64,000 nt of DNA from Amycolatopsis antarctica (GTDB lineage: Bacteria; Actinomycetota; Actinomycetes; Mycobacteriales; Pseudonocardiaceae), in NCBI RefSeq assembly GCF_002262875.1, contig NZ_NKYE01000019.1, positions 1 to 64,000 on the forward strand, given 5' to 3'. A program made the position numbers and the translations under genes. The notes under the pieces were generated by a model. That model worked only from the letters and a program-made list of their open reading frames with translations. It was not told the DNA's origin and ran no database searches. Positions 9,136 through 18,037 of this stretch are shown in pieces; the first letter of the stretch is position 1, and each line of letters starts with the position of its first letter.

Positions 9136-10014
9136 TCAGTTCGCGTCCTGCGCGTTCCGGGTCGGCTGCCAGCGCAGCACCCGCCGTTCCACGGCGAGCA
9201 GCGCGGCGTTGAACCCGAAACCGATGATGCCGAGCAGCACGATCCACGCCCACATCGTGGGAAAGTTGTACTTGCTCTGTTCGAGGAAGAGCTGCTTGCC
9301 GATGCCGTTCAGCGCACCGACCAGTTCCGAGACCACCATCAGGATCACCGAGATCGACAGGCTCAGCCGCAGGCCCGCGAAGATCTTCGGCAAGGCGGCG
9401 GGCAGCACGACCATCCCGATCCAGTACGGCGCCGGGGTGCGGAACGAACGCGCCGTCTCCACCTTGACCTTGTCCACGGAGCGCACCCCGTCGACCGTGT
9501 TCAGCAGCACCGGCCACAGCGCACCGAAGATGATCGTCGCGAGCTGCATGCCGGAACCGATGCCGAACAGCACCAGGAACACCGGCGCCAGCACCGGCGG
9601 CGGAATCGCCCTGGCGAACGCGAACAGCGGACCCACATAGTCGAGGCCCGTCCGCGACCGGCCCAGCGCCGTACCCACCGCGACACCGACCACCACCGCG
9701 ATCAGCCAGCCACCGATCACCCGGCCGAGGCTGGGCAGGACATGGTCGAACACCACGTCCGAGAGCAGGAGCTGCGAGGCGGGACCGGAGAACCACAGGT
9801 CACCCGCGGCACCCAGGATCGTCGTCGGGGGCGGGAAGAACGGGTCGTCCGCCAGCACCGCCACCAGTTGCCACAGCACGATCAGCCCGAGGAACAGCAG
9901 CCAGTTGCGGGCGAAGCCACGCAGTCCCCGGCCCAGCACCGCGGAGCCACGGGAACCCAGGGTGGACGTCTTCCGCTCCGCTCCGGTGAGCGGGGTTTCG
10001 CGAGTGTCGCTCAC
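9136..10014 (-). CDS. NitT/TauT family ABC transporter permease (second)
   Basis: 292 residues, BPD_transp_1 fold of the SsuC/TauC type with about six membrane segments and the EAA loop near PAALPKIFAGLRLS, which contacts the ATPase. The N-terminal 35 residues are hydrophilic. Its GTG start (10012-10014) overlaps the stop of a 26-codon micro-ORF, and an AGGAGG ribosome site lies just upstream. It pairs with the permease at 10088-10855 to form a heterodimeric channel; the ATPase gene follows after 63 bases. Confidence 0.9.
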   Translation of the reverse strand: MSDTRETPLTGAERKTSTLGSRGSAVLGRGLRGFARNWLLFLGLIVLWQLVAVLADDPFFPPPTTILGAAGDLWFSGPASQLLLSDVVFDHVLPSLGRVIGGWLIAVVVGVAVGTALGRSRTGLDYVGPLFAFARAIPPPVLAPVFLVLFGIGSGMQLATIIFGALWPVLLNTVDGVRSVDKVKVETARSFRTPAPYWIGMVVLPAALPKIFAGLRLSLSISVILMVVSELVGALNGIGKQLFLEQSKYNFPTMWAWIVLLGIIGFGFNAALLAVERRVLRWQPTRNAQDAN

Positions 10015-10091
10015 GCCGCCGCCTCCTGTGTTTTGCGGGGCACCCGCACCCGGCCGGCTTTCGTGAGCGGGGCTTCGCCAGTGTCGCTCAC
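10011..10091 (-). CDS. coupled 26-residue micro-ORF between the permease genes
   Basis: A 26-codon frame starts with GTG overlapping the stop of the upstream permease (GTGA, 10088-10091) and ends with TGA overlapping the GTG start of the downstream permease. It begins MSDTGEAPLTKAG, almost the same as the start of the downstream permease (MSDTRETPLTGAE), and ends KTQEAAA, like the end of the upstream permease (AQEAAA). The unit was evidently produced by tandem duplication, period about 77 bp, of the junction. It may serve only to keep ribosomes moving between the two cistrons; the peptide itself may have no function. Confidence 0.45.
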   Translation of the reverse strand: MSDTGEAPLTKAGRVRVPRKTQEAAA

Positions 10092-10855
10092 GCCGCCGCC
10101 TCCTGTGCCGAGTTCCACCGGAACAGGCGCTTGCCCGCCCGATCGAGGCCGTCGTTGATCAGGTACCCGATGATCCCGGCCACGACCGTGCCCGCCAGCA
10201 CCAGGTCCATCTGCCCGCCGGCGGAACTGGCCTCGACGATGAACTTGCCGAGCCCCACCTGGGCGCCCGACACGAACTCCGTACTGATAACCAGGATCAG
10301 CGAGATCCACGCGGACATCTTGAACCCGGTGTAGACGAACGGTGCCGCGTGCGGCAGTGCGACCGAGCTGAGGATCCGGGTCCTGCTGGTACCGCAGGCC
10401 CGTGCCGTGTCGATCAGTACCAGATCGATCTCGGCGAGCGCGTAGATGGTGTTGAACAGGATGGGCCAGATCGCCGCGTACACCGCGAGCGCGACCTTGG
10501 CCTCCCAGCCACTGCCGATCACCAGGATCGTCAACGGGATGAGCGCGACCGACGGGATCGGGCGCAGGAACTCGACGATCGCGCGGGTGGCGTCGCGCAG
10601 TACCGGAATACTGCCGAGCAACAGGCCCAGTGGGACGGCGACCGCCGTCGAGATCGTGATGGCGATGGCCCACGCGAGCAGCGTCGCGATCAGGTCACGC
10701 AGGAACGAGACGTCGCCGAACAGGCCGATCGTCTGACCGAGCACCTGGCTCGGCGGTGGCAGGAACGCTTCGTTCACCAAACCGGCCTGCACGGCCACTT
10801 CCCAGAGCAGGAAGAAGCCGAGCAGACCGGCAAGGTTTCGCAGGATGGGTCGCAC
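10088..10855 (-). CDS. NitT/TauT family ABC transporter permease (first)
   Basis: 255 residues, about six membrane segments, BPD_transp_1 family, with the EAA-like loop VALPHAAPFVYTGFKMS facing the ATPase. The start codon is at 10855, 12 bases after the stop of the binding-protein gene. It is the second gene of the transporter operon (binding protein, permease, micro-ORF, permease, ATPase). Two different permease genes indicate a heterodimeric channel. Confidence 0.9.
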   Translation of the reverse strand: MRPILRNLAGLLGFFLLWEVAVQAGLVNEAFLPPPSQVLGQTIGLFGDVSFLRDLIATLLAWAIAITISTAVAVPLGLLLGSIPVLRDATRAIVEFLRPIPSVALIPLTILVIGSGWEAKVALAVYAAIWPILFNTIYALAEIDLVLIDTARACGTSRTRILSSVALPHAAPFVYTGFKMSAWISLILVISTEFVSGAQVGLGKFIVEASSAGGQMDLVLAGTVVAGIIGYLINDGLDRAGKRLFRWNSAQEAAA

Positions 10856-10867
10856 GAATACGTCGGA

Positions 10868-11893
10868 TCAGGCGTCCGTCGCCTTGGCGATCATCTGTTC
10901 GACATCGAGGGCCTGGCCGATGGTGCCGAACTCGAGCAGCAGGTCCGGGACGCGCTGCAGGCGCGAGGGATCGGGCTTTGACTGGAACTGCAGCAGCTTC
11001 GTCAGGGCGGCGGTGTCGGCGTCGACCTTCGAGAACTCGACCATCAGCGGCTCGATCTTGCTGCGGTCCTCGGACTCGACGGTCGCCTTCTGCAGAGCGC
11101 GCTGGAACGCGCCGACGGCCTTCGGGTTCTCGTTGGCGAACTTGCCCAGCGAGGCGTAACCGGCGGTGGGGAAGTCCTGCGTCGGGCCGCTCGCGGTGTC
11201 GACCACCGGGACCGAGCCGACGGTCTTCGCGGACTGGGTGATGAACGGCTCGGTCATGAACGCCGCGTCGACCTCACCGTTGGCGAGCGCCTTCGACATC
11301 TCCGGGAAGGGGATGTCGACCCACTGGATGCCGTTGAAGTCCAGGCCGTTCGTCTTCATCACCGACTTGATCAGCGTGTCGCAGATCGTGTTCTGACCGG
11401 TGATGGCGATCTTCTTGCCCGGCAGGTCGGTGACCTTCTTGACCGGCGAGTCCGGCATCGCGACGACCATCGTGCTGCCGGGAGCGGCGGAGGAGGCGTC
11501 GGCGACGATCTTGATGTTGCCGTCCTTCTCCGCGACCTTGCCGGCCTCGGCGATGAAGAACGGGGTGTACGAGCTGTACGAGATGTCGACCTCGCCGGCG
11601 ATCATCTTGGTGACCGACGCCTGGCCGCTGGGGGCGTTGACGATCTCGACGTCGAGGCCCTCCTCTTTGAAGTAGCCGTTCTTCGCGGCCAGGTGGAAGG
11701 GCGCCAGGTCGATCGTCGGCATGATCGAGACCTTGACCTTGGTGGTCTCACCCGAGGCGTTCGAGGACTCCTCCTCGCCACTGAGCAGCCCGCAGCCGCT
11801 GGTCGAGGCGAGCATGGTCAGCGCGATCAGGACGGTGCCGAACTTGCCTCGCCTCCTCTGTCCACGCTGGTTACTGAAGGCGTGTCGAAGCAA
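10868..11893 (-). CDS. NitT/TauT-type ABC substrate-binding lipoprotein
   Basis: 341 residues. A TTG start at 11891-11893 is chosen because GAGGAG lies 5 bases upstream and it gives a normal lipoprotein signal: basic N-terminus, hydrophobic core LIALTMLA, lipobox TSGC. The mature protein is an NMT1/SsuA-type binding protein (VSIMPTIDLAPFHLA, AKNGYFKEEGLDVEIV, GEVDAAFMTEPFI). It heads the transporter operon. It is a paralogue of the orphan binding protein at 2062-3018. Like that gene, it is divergent from a CvnA gene, here across 524 bp. The ligand cannot be read from the sequence; nitrate, sulfonates, aromatic acids and pyrimidines are all bound by relatives. Confidence 0.92.
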   Translation of the reverse strand: MLRHAFSNQRGQRRRGKFGTVLIALTMLASTSGCGLLSGEEESSNASGETTKVKVSIMPTIDLAPFHLAAKNGYFKEEGLDVEIVNAPSGQASVTKMIAGEVDISYSSYTPFFIAEAGKVAEKDGNIKIVADASSAAPGSTMVVAMPDSPVKKVTDLPGKKIAITGQNTICDTLIKSVMKTNGLDFNGIQWVDIPFPEMSKALANGEVDAAFMTEPFITQSAKTVGSVPVVDTASGPTQDFPTAGYASLGKFANENPKAVGAFQRALQKATVESEDRSKIEPLMVEFSKVDADTAALTKLLQFQSKPDPSRLQRVPDLLLEFGTIGQALDVEQMIAKATDA

Positions 11894-12417
11894 GGCAACT
11901 CCTCGCGAAAGAGGTCCTGCGATGGACGCGGACCGTGGGGGCGTGTCGTGCCCCATGTACCGGGGCCACGCGGGTACTGTAGAGAACTCACCCGAGACAT
12001 CACAATGGGTGGCAACCCACGTGTTATCCGTGGGTAATCTCACCCGTTCCGGCGCTCTCCGCGAAGTGTGCGTTGCGCAGGGTGTTCTTGTCCCGCCAAG
12101 TGGGTGCTCCCTGGGCGGATGACGTTGCTTATTTACCCGTGTCGTCCTGGAGGGTTACATCCCGCTTGGGCATTCGCTACCCTCTGCGTCGCAGCCAGAC
12201 AGCGAATCACCGATGTGGTGAGCGCCTGTGCCTAAACGGCCGAACGGACGGAGCATTTCGGTGAGGTTGGGTACTGCCTGGTCGCGGGAAGCGTGTCGTG
12301 AGTGTCGCATCCGGGTGGCCGCGGGCAACGGAGCCGCGCGGGGTGGGGCGCCCGTCAGGTGCCCGTCCGATCCAGCTGGACACGATGTGACCGGCTACTG
12401 AGTCAAGTCTTGGGAGT
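11894..12417. promoter_or_regulatory. 524-bp divergent control region with inverted repeats
   Basis: This gap separates the transporter operon (-) from the conservon (+). It holds ACCCACG (12015-12021) and CGTGGGT (12029-12035) as a perfect 7-bp inverted repeat, preceded by TGGGT (12006-12010), which also pairs with the first ACCCA. Three TGGGT/ACCCA half-sites in 31 bp suggest binding of a dimeric regulator. No open frame with a credible ribosome site was found in the rest of the gap. Confidence 0.5.
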
Positions 12418-15400
12418 GTGCTGGTTGTGCCCGACCAGAACGCCGAGTATCTGTCCAGCCCGAACAGCAATGGTGGTTCATCGGTGTCCAGATCAGACGC
12501 CACGGAGTTAGGCGGCGGCTCCGCCGAGGAGGCCGCCGGCCAGGCGACCTCCAGCAAGTCCGCGGGCAAGTCCGGCGGGCTGAGAAACTGGCGCCTGCGT
12601 TCCAAGCTCCTGCTCGTGTTGATCATTCCGACGCTCACCGCGCTCGTACTGGGCGGACTCCGTACCGCGGACAAGCTGTCGGTGGCCGACGAGTTCCAGC
12701 AGACCGCGGATCAGGTCGGCCTGGCGATCAGGGTCACCAACGTCGTCCACGAGCTGCAGACCGAGCGGACCCTGGCCGTCACCAAGATCGCCTCCGGCGG
12801 GGCGCAGGGGGCGCCCGCGTTCGACGCGCAGATCGGCAAGGTCGACCGTGCCGTCGACGAGCTGCGCACCGCGACGGCCGGCCTGGCGACCGACGACACC
12901 GAGGCGCAGGCCCGGTACGACCGTGGCCTCCAGCGGCTGGACTCGCTGCGCCCGCTGCGCGCCGCCGCGAACAACTCGCCGTACTCCGACATCGCCACCT
13001 TCTCCACCTACACCGAACTGCTCAAGCAGCTCGTGCAGCTCGGCCAGGAGGTCACCGCCGCGGTCAGCGACCGGGACCTGCTGCGCGCGGGCACCGCGAC
13101 CCAGTCGATCAGCGAGGCGAAGGAGTTCTTCACCAGGGAGGACGCCGCGCTGCAGATCGCCGCGCTGCGCAACCAGTTCCCCGGTGACCTGCTGGAGCAG
13201 ACGCGCGACGCGAACGCCGGTGGCGACGCCGCCATCGCGAACTTCAACGGCAGCGCCACCCCGGAACGCAGGCAGTTCTACTCCGACACCGTCTCCGGCC
13301 CCGAGGTGGACAGCCGCGAGCGCATCCGCGCCGGGGCCTTCATCGCCGCCGAGGCGGGCCAGCCGGTCGCGATCGACGTCCCCCAGCTCACCGATTTCTC
13401 CACGGCCACCGCCGCCAAGCTGCGGACCGTGGAGAGCTCGCTGCTGGACGGGCTGCGCGTCAGCGCCGACGACCTGGCCGGCAGCACGACCACCGCCGCC
13501 TACGTCGAGGCGGGCATCGTCATCGCGCTCATCATCGCCACGCTGGCGCTGATGATCGCGGTCACCAGGCTGCTGCTCGGCCCGCTGCGCGTGCTGCGGA
13601 CCAACGCTCTCGACATCGCCTACACCCGGCTGCCGCAGACGGTGCAGCGAATCCTGGACGACCCGGACCCGCTGCGCGCCTCGAAGGACGTGGTCGAGCC
13701 GGTGCCGATCACCACCCGCGAGGAGATCGGCGAGGTCGCGCGCTCGTTCGACGCCGTGCACGAACAGGCCGTGCGGATGGCCGCCGAGCAGGCCATGCTG
13801 CGGGAGAACGTCAACGGCATCTTCGTGAACCTGTCCCGCCGCTCGCAGCGGCTGGTGGAGCGCCAGCTCGGCGTCATCGACCGGCTCGAGGCCGATGAGC
13901 AGGACCCGGACCATCTCGCCAGCCTGTTCGAGCTGGACCACCTCGCCACCCGGCTGCGCCGCAACGGTGAGAGCCTGCTGGTGCTCTCCGGTGCGGGTCT
14001 GTCCAAGTCGGTGCCGCGCCCGGTCCCGGCCGCCGACGTCGTCGGCGCGGCGGTCTCGGAGATCGAGCAGTACGCCCGCGTCGAGGTCGGCGTCATCCCG
14101 GACACGCTCGTCCAGGGCCGCACGATCCACGACCTCGTCCACCTGCTCGCCGAACTGCTCGACAACGCCACCTACTTCTCCGAGCCGGAGACCAAGGTGA
14201 CGGTGCGCGCGGTGGCGACCCGCAGGGACGAACTCGCCATCCAGATCACCGACCGCGGTGTCGGGATGTCCGAGTCGCAGCTCGCCGATGCCAACCAGCG
14301 GCTGGCCGACCCGCCCGACCTGGACGTCTCGGTGACCCGCCGGATGGGCCTGTACGTGGTCGCCCGGCTGGCCAAGCGGCACGGCATCGAGGTGCGGCTG
14401 CGCGAGAACGAGGACATCGAGGGCGGTGTCGTCGCACGGGTGGTGGTGCCCGCCGAGCTGCTGGGCAACGCCGCGCGCTCGCTGCCGCCGATCACCCCGC
14501 CGCGGAACGCCATGTCCGACTCCGTCCCGCAGAACTGGATGACGGAGAACGCGATCACCACGGCGCTGTCCGGCTCGGCCAACGGCCACCGGGACTCGAT
14601 GGAGCACACCCCGCCGCCGCGCAGCGCGATGACGTCGACGTTCGAATCGGCCTTCGACGCGCAGCCGTCCCAGGAACGCTCCGAGCTGCCCACCAGGCAG
14701 CCCCGGCAGCCGGAGCCCGAGCCGGAACCGATCCCGGCCGAGGACTCGTCGGCCGGACAGGAGGGCGGACTGCGTCCGCTCGACCAGCCGATCAGCCTGG
14801 ACGACCTGGTCGCGGGCTCGTCCGGCGGCATGTTCGCGGGCGCTCCGGACCCGGCCACCATCCCGGCCCCGCCGCCCGCACGGCCCTCGCCCGCCCAGGG
14901 CAACGGGGCCTACAACGGAAACGGCAACGGGGCCGCGAACGGCAACGGGGCGCAGGCTCCCGCCGACGGCACGGCCGAGGAGACGACGCAGTACTCCCCG
15001 CTCGCGCTGCCGAAGCGCAGGCCCACCTACACGCCGCCGATCGCGCCCGCGCAGGCCGAGGACGACGCCGATGCCGCCGAGCCGCCCGGTTCGGCACCTG
15101 ACGACGTGCCGACCCGCAGGCTGCCGATCTACCAGTCGGTGCTGTCCCGGTGGTTCAGCGAGGAGGACGAGGCGCAGGCACAGAGCGAGGCGGGAGCCGA
15201 GGCCTCCGCGCCCGCCGACGCGGGCAGGCCCTCGCCGTCCCCGGCGCCCTCCCCAGCGCCGTCGCCCACCGCACGCCCGGCAGTGCCGGCCGAAGCGGAG
15301 CGGCCCGCCGCCGAGCCGGATGTCCAGGAACGACCCGAAGGGGCGGGCGTGGCAGGAAGTTGGCAGAGCGCCTCCGACAACGGCTGGCAGGCCGCGCAGG

Positions 15401-15732
15401 CCCTGCTCGACTCGAAGGACGAGGAGATCACCCCGGCCGGTCTGCCCAAACGGGTTCCCAACGCGTATCTGGTGCCAGGGTCGGTCAGCGCCAACTCCGG
15501 TGCTGGCGGCTCGTTCACCGATGCCGGTGCCTCCGCACAACCCGAAAAATCTGCGCAGCCGTCGATCGCCAGGTCGGCGACCGCAGCACGGAGCCGGATG
15601 GCGAGTTTCCAGCGTGGCTACAAGAGTGGACGTCACGCACTGAAGGACGACTCGCCGGAAGCCGGACAGCCCGATGCCGTCTCGGTGTCCAGCTCGGGCG
15701 AAGAATCTGCCGAGAACGGGGTTAAGGAGTGA
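12418..15732 (+). CDS. cvnA: conservon sensor kinase-like protein CvnA
   Basis: 1104 residues. TM1 about 62-81, NIT domain about 85-355, TM2 about 362-386, HAMP, the helical LDHLATR segment (candidate His about 508), then HATPase_c with ELLDNATYFS, QITDRGVGM and RRMGLYVVARLA. The tail from about 680 is low-complexity (runs of GNGNGAANGNGAQ, Pro, Glu) and ends with IYQSVLSRWF, GLPKRVPN and a basic RMASFQRGYKSGR stretch, motifs shared with the protein at 3208. In Streptomyces, CvnA works with CvnB, C and D in a membrane complex resembling eukaryotic GTPase-coupled receptors. The start is uncertain: GTG 12418 or GTG 12427, both near GGGAG at 12412-12416. Confidence 0.93.
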   Translation: MLVVPDQNAEYLSSPNSNGGSSVSRSDATELGGGSAEEAAGQATSSKSAGKSGGLRNWRLRSKLLLVLIIPTLTALVLGGLRTADKLSVADEFQQTADQVGLAIRVTNVVHELQTERTLAVTKIASGGAQGAPAFDAQIGKVDRAVDELRTATAGLATDDTEAQARYDRGLQRLDSLRPLRAAANNSPYSDIATFSTYTELLKQLVQLGQEVTAAVSDRDLLRAGTATQSISEAKEFFTREDAALQIAALRNQFPGDLLEQTRDANAGGDAAIANFNGSATPERRQFYSDTVSGPEVDSRERIRAGAFIAAEAGQPVAIDVPQLTDFSTATAAKLRTVESSLLDGLRVSADDLAGSTTTAAYVEAGIVIALIIATLALMIAVTRLLLGPLRVLRTNALDIAYTRLPQTVQRILDDPDPLRASKDVVEPVPITTREEIGEVARSFDAVHEQAVRMAAEQAMLRENVNGIFVNLSRRSQRLVERQLGVIDRLEADEQDPDHLASLFELDHLATRLRRNGESLLVLSGAGLSKSVPRPVPAADVVGAAVSEIEQYARVEVGVIPDTLVQGRTIHDLVHLLAELLDNATYFSEPETKVTVRAVATRRDELAIQITDRGVGMSESQLADANQRLADPPDLDVSVTRRMGLYVVARLAKRHGIEVRLRENEDIEGGVVARVVVPAELLGNAARSLPPITPPRNAMSDSVPQNWMTENAITTALSGSANGHRDSMEHTPPPRSAMTSTFESAFDAQPSQERSELPTRQPRQPEPEPEPIPAEDSSAGQEGGLRPLDQPISLDDLVAGSSGGMFAGAPDPATIPAPPPARPSPAQGNGAYNGNGNGAANGNGAQAPADGTAEETTQYSPLALPKRRPTYTPPIAPAQAEDDADAAEPPGSAPDDVPTRRLPIYQSVLSRWFSEEDEAQAQSEAGAEASAPADAGRPSPSPAPSPAPSPTARPAVPAEAERPAAEPDVQERPEGAGVAGSWQSASDNGWQAAQALLDSKDEEITPAGLPKRVPNAYLVPGSVSANSGAGGSFTDAGASAQPEKSAQPSIARSATAARSRMASFQRGYKSGRHALKDDSPEAGQPDAVSVSSSGEESAENGVKE

Positions 15733-15734
15733 CA

Positions 15735-16178
15735 GTGACACGGGCGGGTACAGCACAGCCCATCGGGCCGAAACAACCGGGCAACTTCGCCTGGCTCATC
15801 ACCGACTTCGTGCACCGGGTGCCCGGTGCGGCGCACGCCGTGGTGGTCTCCGCGGACGGGCTGCTGCTCGCGTCCTCACGCGGGCTGCCGAGGGACCGCG
15901 CCGACCAGCTCGCCGCGGTCGCATCCGGACTGACGAGTCTGGCCCGGGGTGCCGCGCAGGTCTTCGACGGAGGTCCGGTCGCCCAGACCGTCGTCGAGAT
16001 GGCCAACGGCTTCCTGTTCCTGATGGCGGTCTCGGACGGTTCCTGCCTGGCCGTCCTCGGCTCGCCGGACAGCGACATCGGGCTCGTCGTGTACGAGATG
16101 ACATTGCTCGTGGAGCGGGTGGGGCAGCAACTGACCCCCGAGTTGCGGGCCCAGCTGCAGGGTGCGGCTCGCCGTTGA
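15735..16178 (+). CDS. cvnB: conservon roadblock/LC7 protein CvnB
   Basis: 147 residues, single roadblock/LC7 domain (FAWLITDFVHRVPGAAHAVV, VSADGLLLASS, QLAAVASGL, YEMTLLVERVG). Such proteins in MglB- and CvnB-type systems act on the partner small GTPase. The GTG at 15735 is preferred because AAGGAG (15724-15729) is 5 bases upstream; the GTG at 15729 would overlap that site. The gene begins 2 bases after the cvnA stop. Confidence 0.94.
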   Translation: MTRAGTAQPIGPKQPGNFAWLITDFVHRVPGAAHAVVVSADGLLLASSRGLPRDRADQLAAVASGLTSLARGAAQVFDGGPVAQTVVEMANGFLFLMAVSDGSCLAVLGSPDSDIGLVVYEMTLLVERVGQQLTPELRAQLQGAARR

Positions 16179-16210
16179 CCGGCGCGCCCCTATAGCACTG
16201 AGGAGATGCC

Positions 16211-16885
16211 GTGGACTCCGGACGCGCGCGAGGCGAGCGCCGGCTTGGCGACGACTTCCAGGCGTCGCGCTGGCAGTACGAGGACGACGGCCGCTTCGGC
16301 GGCCGTGGCGGGCGTGGTTCCCGCCACCCCGAGGACGATGCGGAGGCATGGCTGCGCCCACCTGATTCCGATCAGGGCCGTGGGCCGGGCGAGTTCGACG
16401 TGGCGGAGTTCGCGGCGGACCGGCTGCTGGCCGGCCCGGGCTCCGAGCTGTACGGCTCGTACGACGCCAGGCAGGAGCAGGACCCGGCCTTCGGGGGGCA
16501 GCAGCCCTTCCCCGTACAGGCACAGCACGAACCGGAGGACAACACGTCCTCCGGTCTGGTCCGGCCCTACTTCCGGACCAAGGGACGGACCCGTCCCAGT
16601 TACGACCTTGCGATCGAGGCGTTGATCTCGACGAGCGAGCAGGGCCGGGTGCTGGAACGGGTCCGGGTTCCGGAGCACAGGTCGATCTGCGATCTGTGCC
16701 TGGACACGCGTTCAGTGGCCGAAGTGGCCGCTCACCTGCGCCTGCCACTCGGTGTGGTGCGGGTTCTGGTTGGTGACGTTGCCGGTCTCGGACTCGTCAT
16801 GGTTCACTCCGCGACCTACGCGGTGGGCGACCGGCCGAGCGTCGAGTTCATGGAGAGGGTGCTCAGTGGCCTTCGGCGAATTTAG
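16211..16885 (+). CDS. cvnC: conservon DUF742 protein CvnC
   Basis: 224 residues. The N-terminal half is charged and low-complexity; residues about 118-224 form the DUF742 domain (RPYFRTKGRTRP, LAIEALIST, CDLCLDTRSVAEVAAHLRLPLGVV, a winged-helix-like fold). The GTG start at 16211 has GAGGAG 5 bases upstream. Its 3' end overlaps cvnD by 20 bases. In other conservons CvnC binds CvnA and CvnD; its exact role is not settled. Confidence 0.92.
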   Translation: MDSGRARGERRLGDDFQASRWQYEDDGRFGGRGGRGSRHPEDDAEAWLRPPDSDQGRGPGEFDVAEFAADRLLAGPGSELYGSYDARQEQDPAFGGQQPFPVQAQHEPEDNTSSGLVRPYFRTKGRTRPSYDLAIEALISTSEQGRVLERVRVPEHRSICDLCLDTRSVAEVAAHLRLPLGVVRVLVGDVAGLGLVMVHSATYAVGDRPSVEFMERVLSGLRRI

Positions 16886-17474
16886 CGGCGAAGCGAACAC
16901 GTCGTCCGCCTCCGGACCCACCTCGTCGGCGAAGATCGTCGTCGCGGGTGGTTTCGGTGTCGGCAAGACGACTCTGGTGGGTGCGGTCTCGGAGATCGAC
17001 CCGCTCACCACCGAGGCGTCGATGACCGAGGCCAGCGCCTCGGTCGACGACCTCTCGGCGACACCGAACAAGACGACCACCACGGTCGCCATGGACTTCG
17101 GCCGGATCACGCTGGACTCCGACGTGGTGCTCTACGTCTTCGGCACGCCGGGACAGCACCGGTTCTGGTTCATGTGGGACGACCTGGCACTGGGCGCGAT
17201 CGGCGCCGTGGTGCTGCTCGACACCCGCAGGCTGGCGGACGCGTTCGCCTCGATCGACTTCTTCGAGAACCGCAACCTGCCCTACGTCGTCGCGATCAAC
17301 TGCTTCGACCGGTTGCTGCACCATCAGATCGAGGATGTCCGGCACGCGCTGACGATCTCGCCCTCGGTGCCGATCATCGTCTGCGACGCCCGGGAGCGGG
17401 AGTCGGCCAAGCAGGTGCTGATCTCCGTCGTCCAGCACTCGATCGCCAGCCAGACCGCGACGCCGGTCGGCTGA
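16866..17474 (+). CDS. cvnD: conservon GTP-binding protein CvnD
   Basis: 202 residues, MglA/Ras-like GTPase of the conservon type. P-loop GGFGVGKTT at about residues 24-32, a long switch region ending TVAMDFGRI, switch II YVFGTPGQHRFWFMW, and the base-recognition position INCFD in place of the usual NKxD. The GTG start (16866-16868) lies inside cvnC, so translation is coupled. This completes the cvnA-B-C-D operon at 12418-17474. Confidence 0.93.
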   Translation: MAFGEFSGEANTSSASGPTSSAKIVVAGGFGVGKTTLVGAVSEIDPLTTEASMTEASASVDDLSATPNKTTTTVAMDFGRITLDSDVVLYVFGTPGQHRFWFMWDDLALGAIGAVVLLDTRRLADAFASIDFFENRNLPYVVAINCFDRLLHHQIEDVRHALTISPSVPIIVCDARERESAKQVLISVVQHSIASQTATPVG

Positions 17475-17552
17475 GCTCCTTCGCCGGTGACTGTGCGTAC
17501 TCGACGTCCGGCGTGAGTGTGCTTCCGACCGGACCTGTCGACGGTTCGTGAT

Positions 17553-17601
17553 TTCCCGCCGTTCCGGCTTGGCGTACCCGCCTGTCCAGGAACGGCGGGA
17601 A
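17553..17601 (+). terminator. large hairpin downstream of cvnD
   Basis: A perfect 13-bp inverted repeat, TTCCCGCCGTTCC (17553-17565) with GGAACGGCGGGAA (17589-17601), loop 23 bases, begins 78 bases after the cvnD stop. A smaller hairpin GGGAGG-AAA-CCTCCC follows at 17648-17662. Either could end the cvn transcript. The rest of the 563-bp gap up to the second cvnB gene shows no credible gene. Confidence 0.5.
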
Positions 17602-18037
17602 TCGTTGGCAGTATGTCAAGAAACCTCGTGGAAGTTGCCCCCCGAGGGGGAGGAAACCTCCCAGAACCCGGGACGCATGCGGCCGTTGGAGTGAACTCCG
17701 GCAGGTTCACCCGTCCACGTGACCGTGCCTCGATCGGTGGCATCACGGCGCTCGCGCGTCTGCACGTGCACACCGTGAGAAGAACCCGCGATCCGATTTA
17801 ATCGCGCTGACCTGCGTCAATGCGTCAGATGCACAATCACCCCGATGGCTGTTCACCATGTGCCCGCGGGTGAATCGTGCACCCTGCGTGTTGACTTCGT
17901 TGCAGCACTCGTACTCGACACGATCCCGTGGATGAATACTCTGAGCGCAGGCAAATTCGCCATTACCGGTGTCGGCGCGTCGTCGCCACTCGCCGGGCGA
18001 GGCGTGCGGGTTCGACGACGGGCAGGAGGTGCGGCGG

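Noticed and set aside
12508..15756. 1082-codon open frame on the minus strand
   Set aside because: It is exactly antisense to cvnA, whose domain motifs are clear; such antisense frames are common in very GC-rich genes.
16206..16625. ATG frame starting 5 bases before the cvnC GTG
   Set aside because: It is out of frame with the DUF742 domain; the GTG at 16211 has the properly spaced ribosome site.
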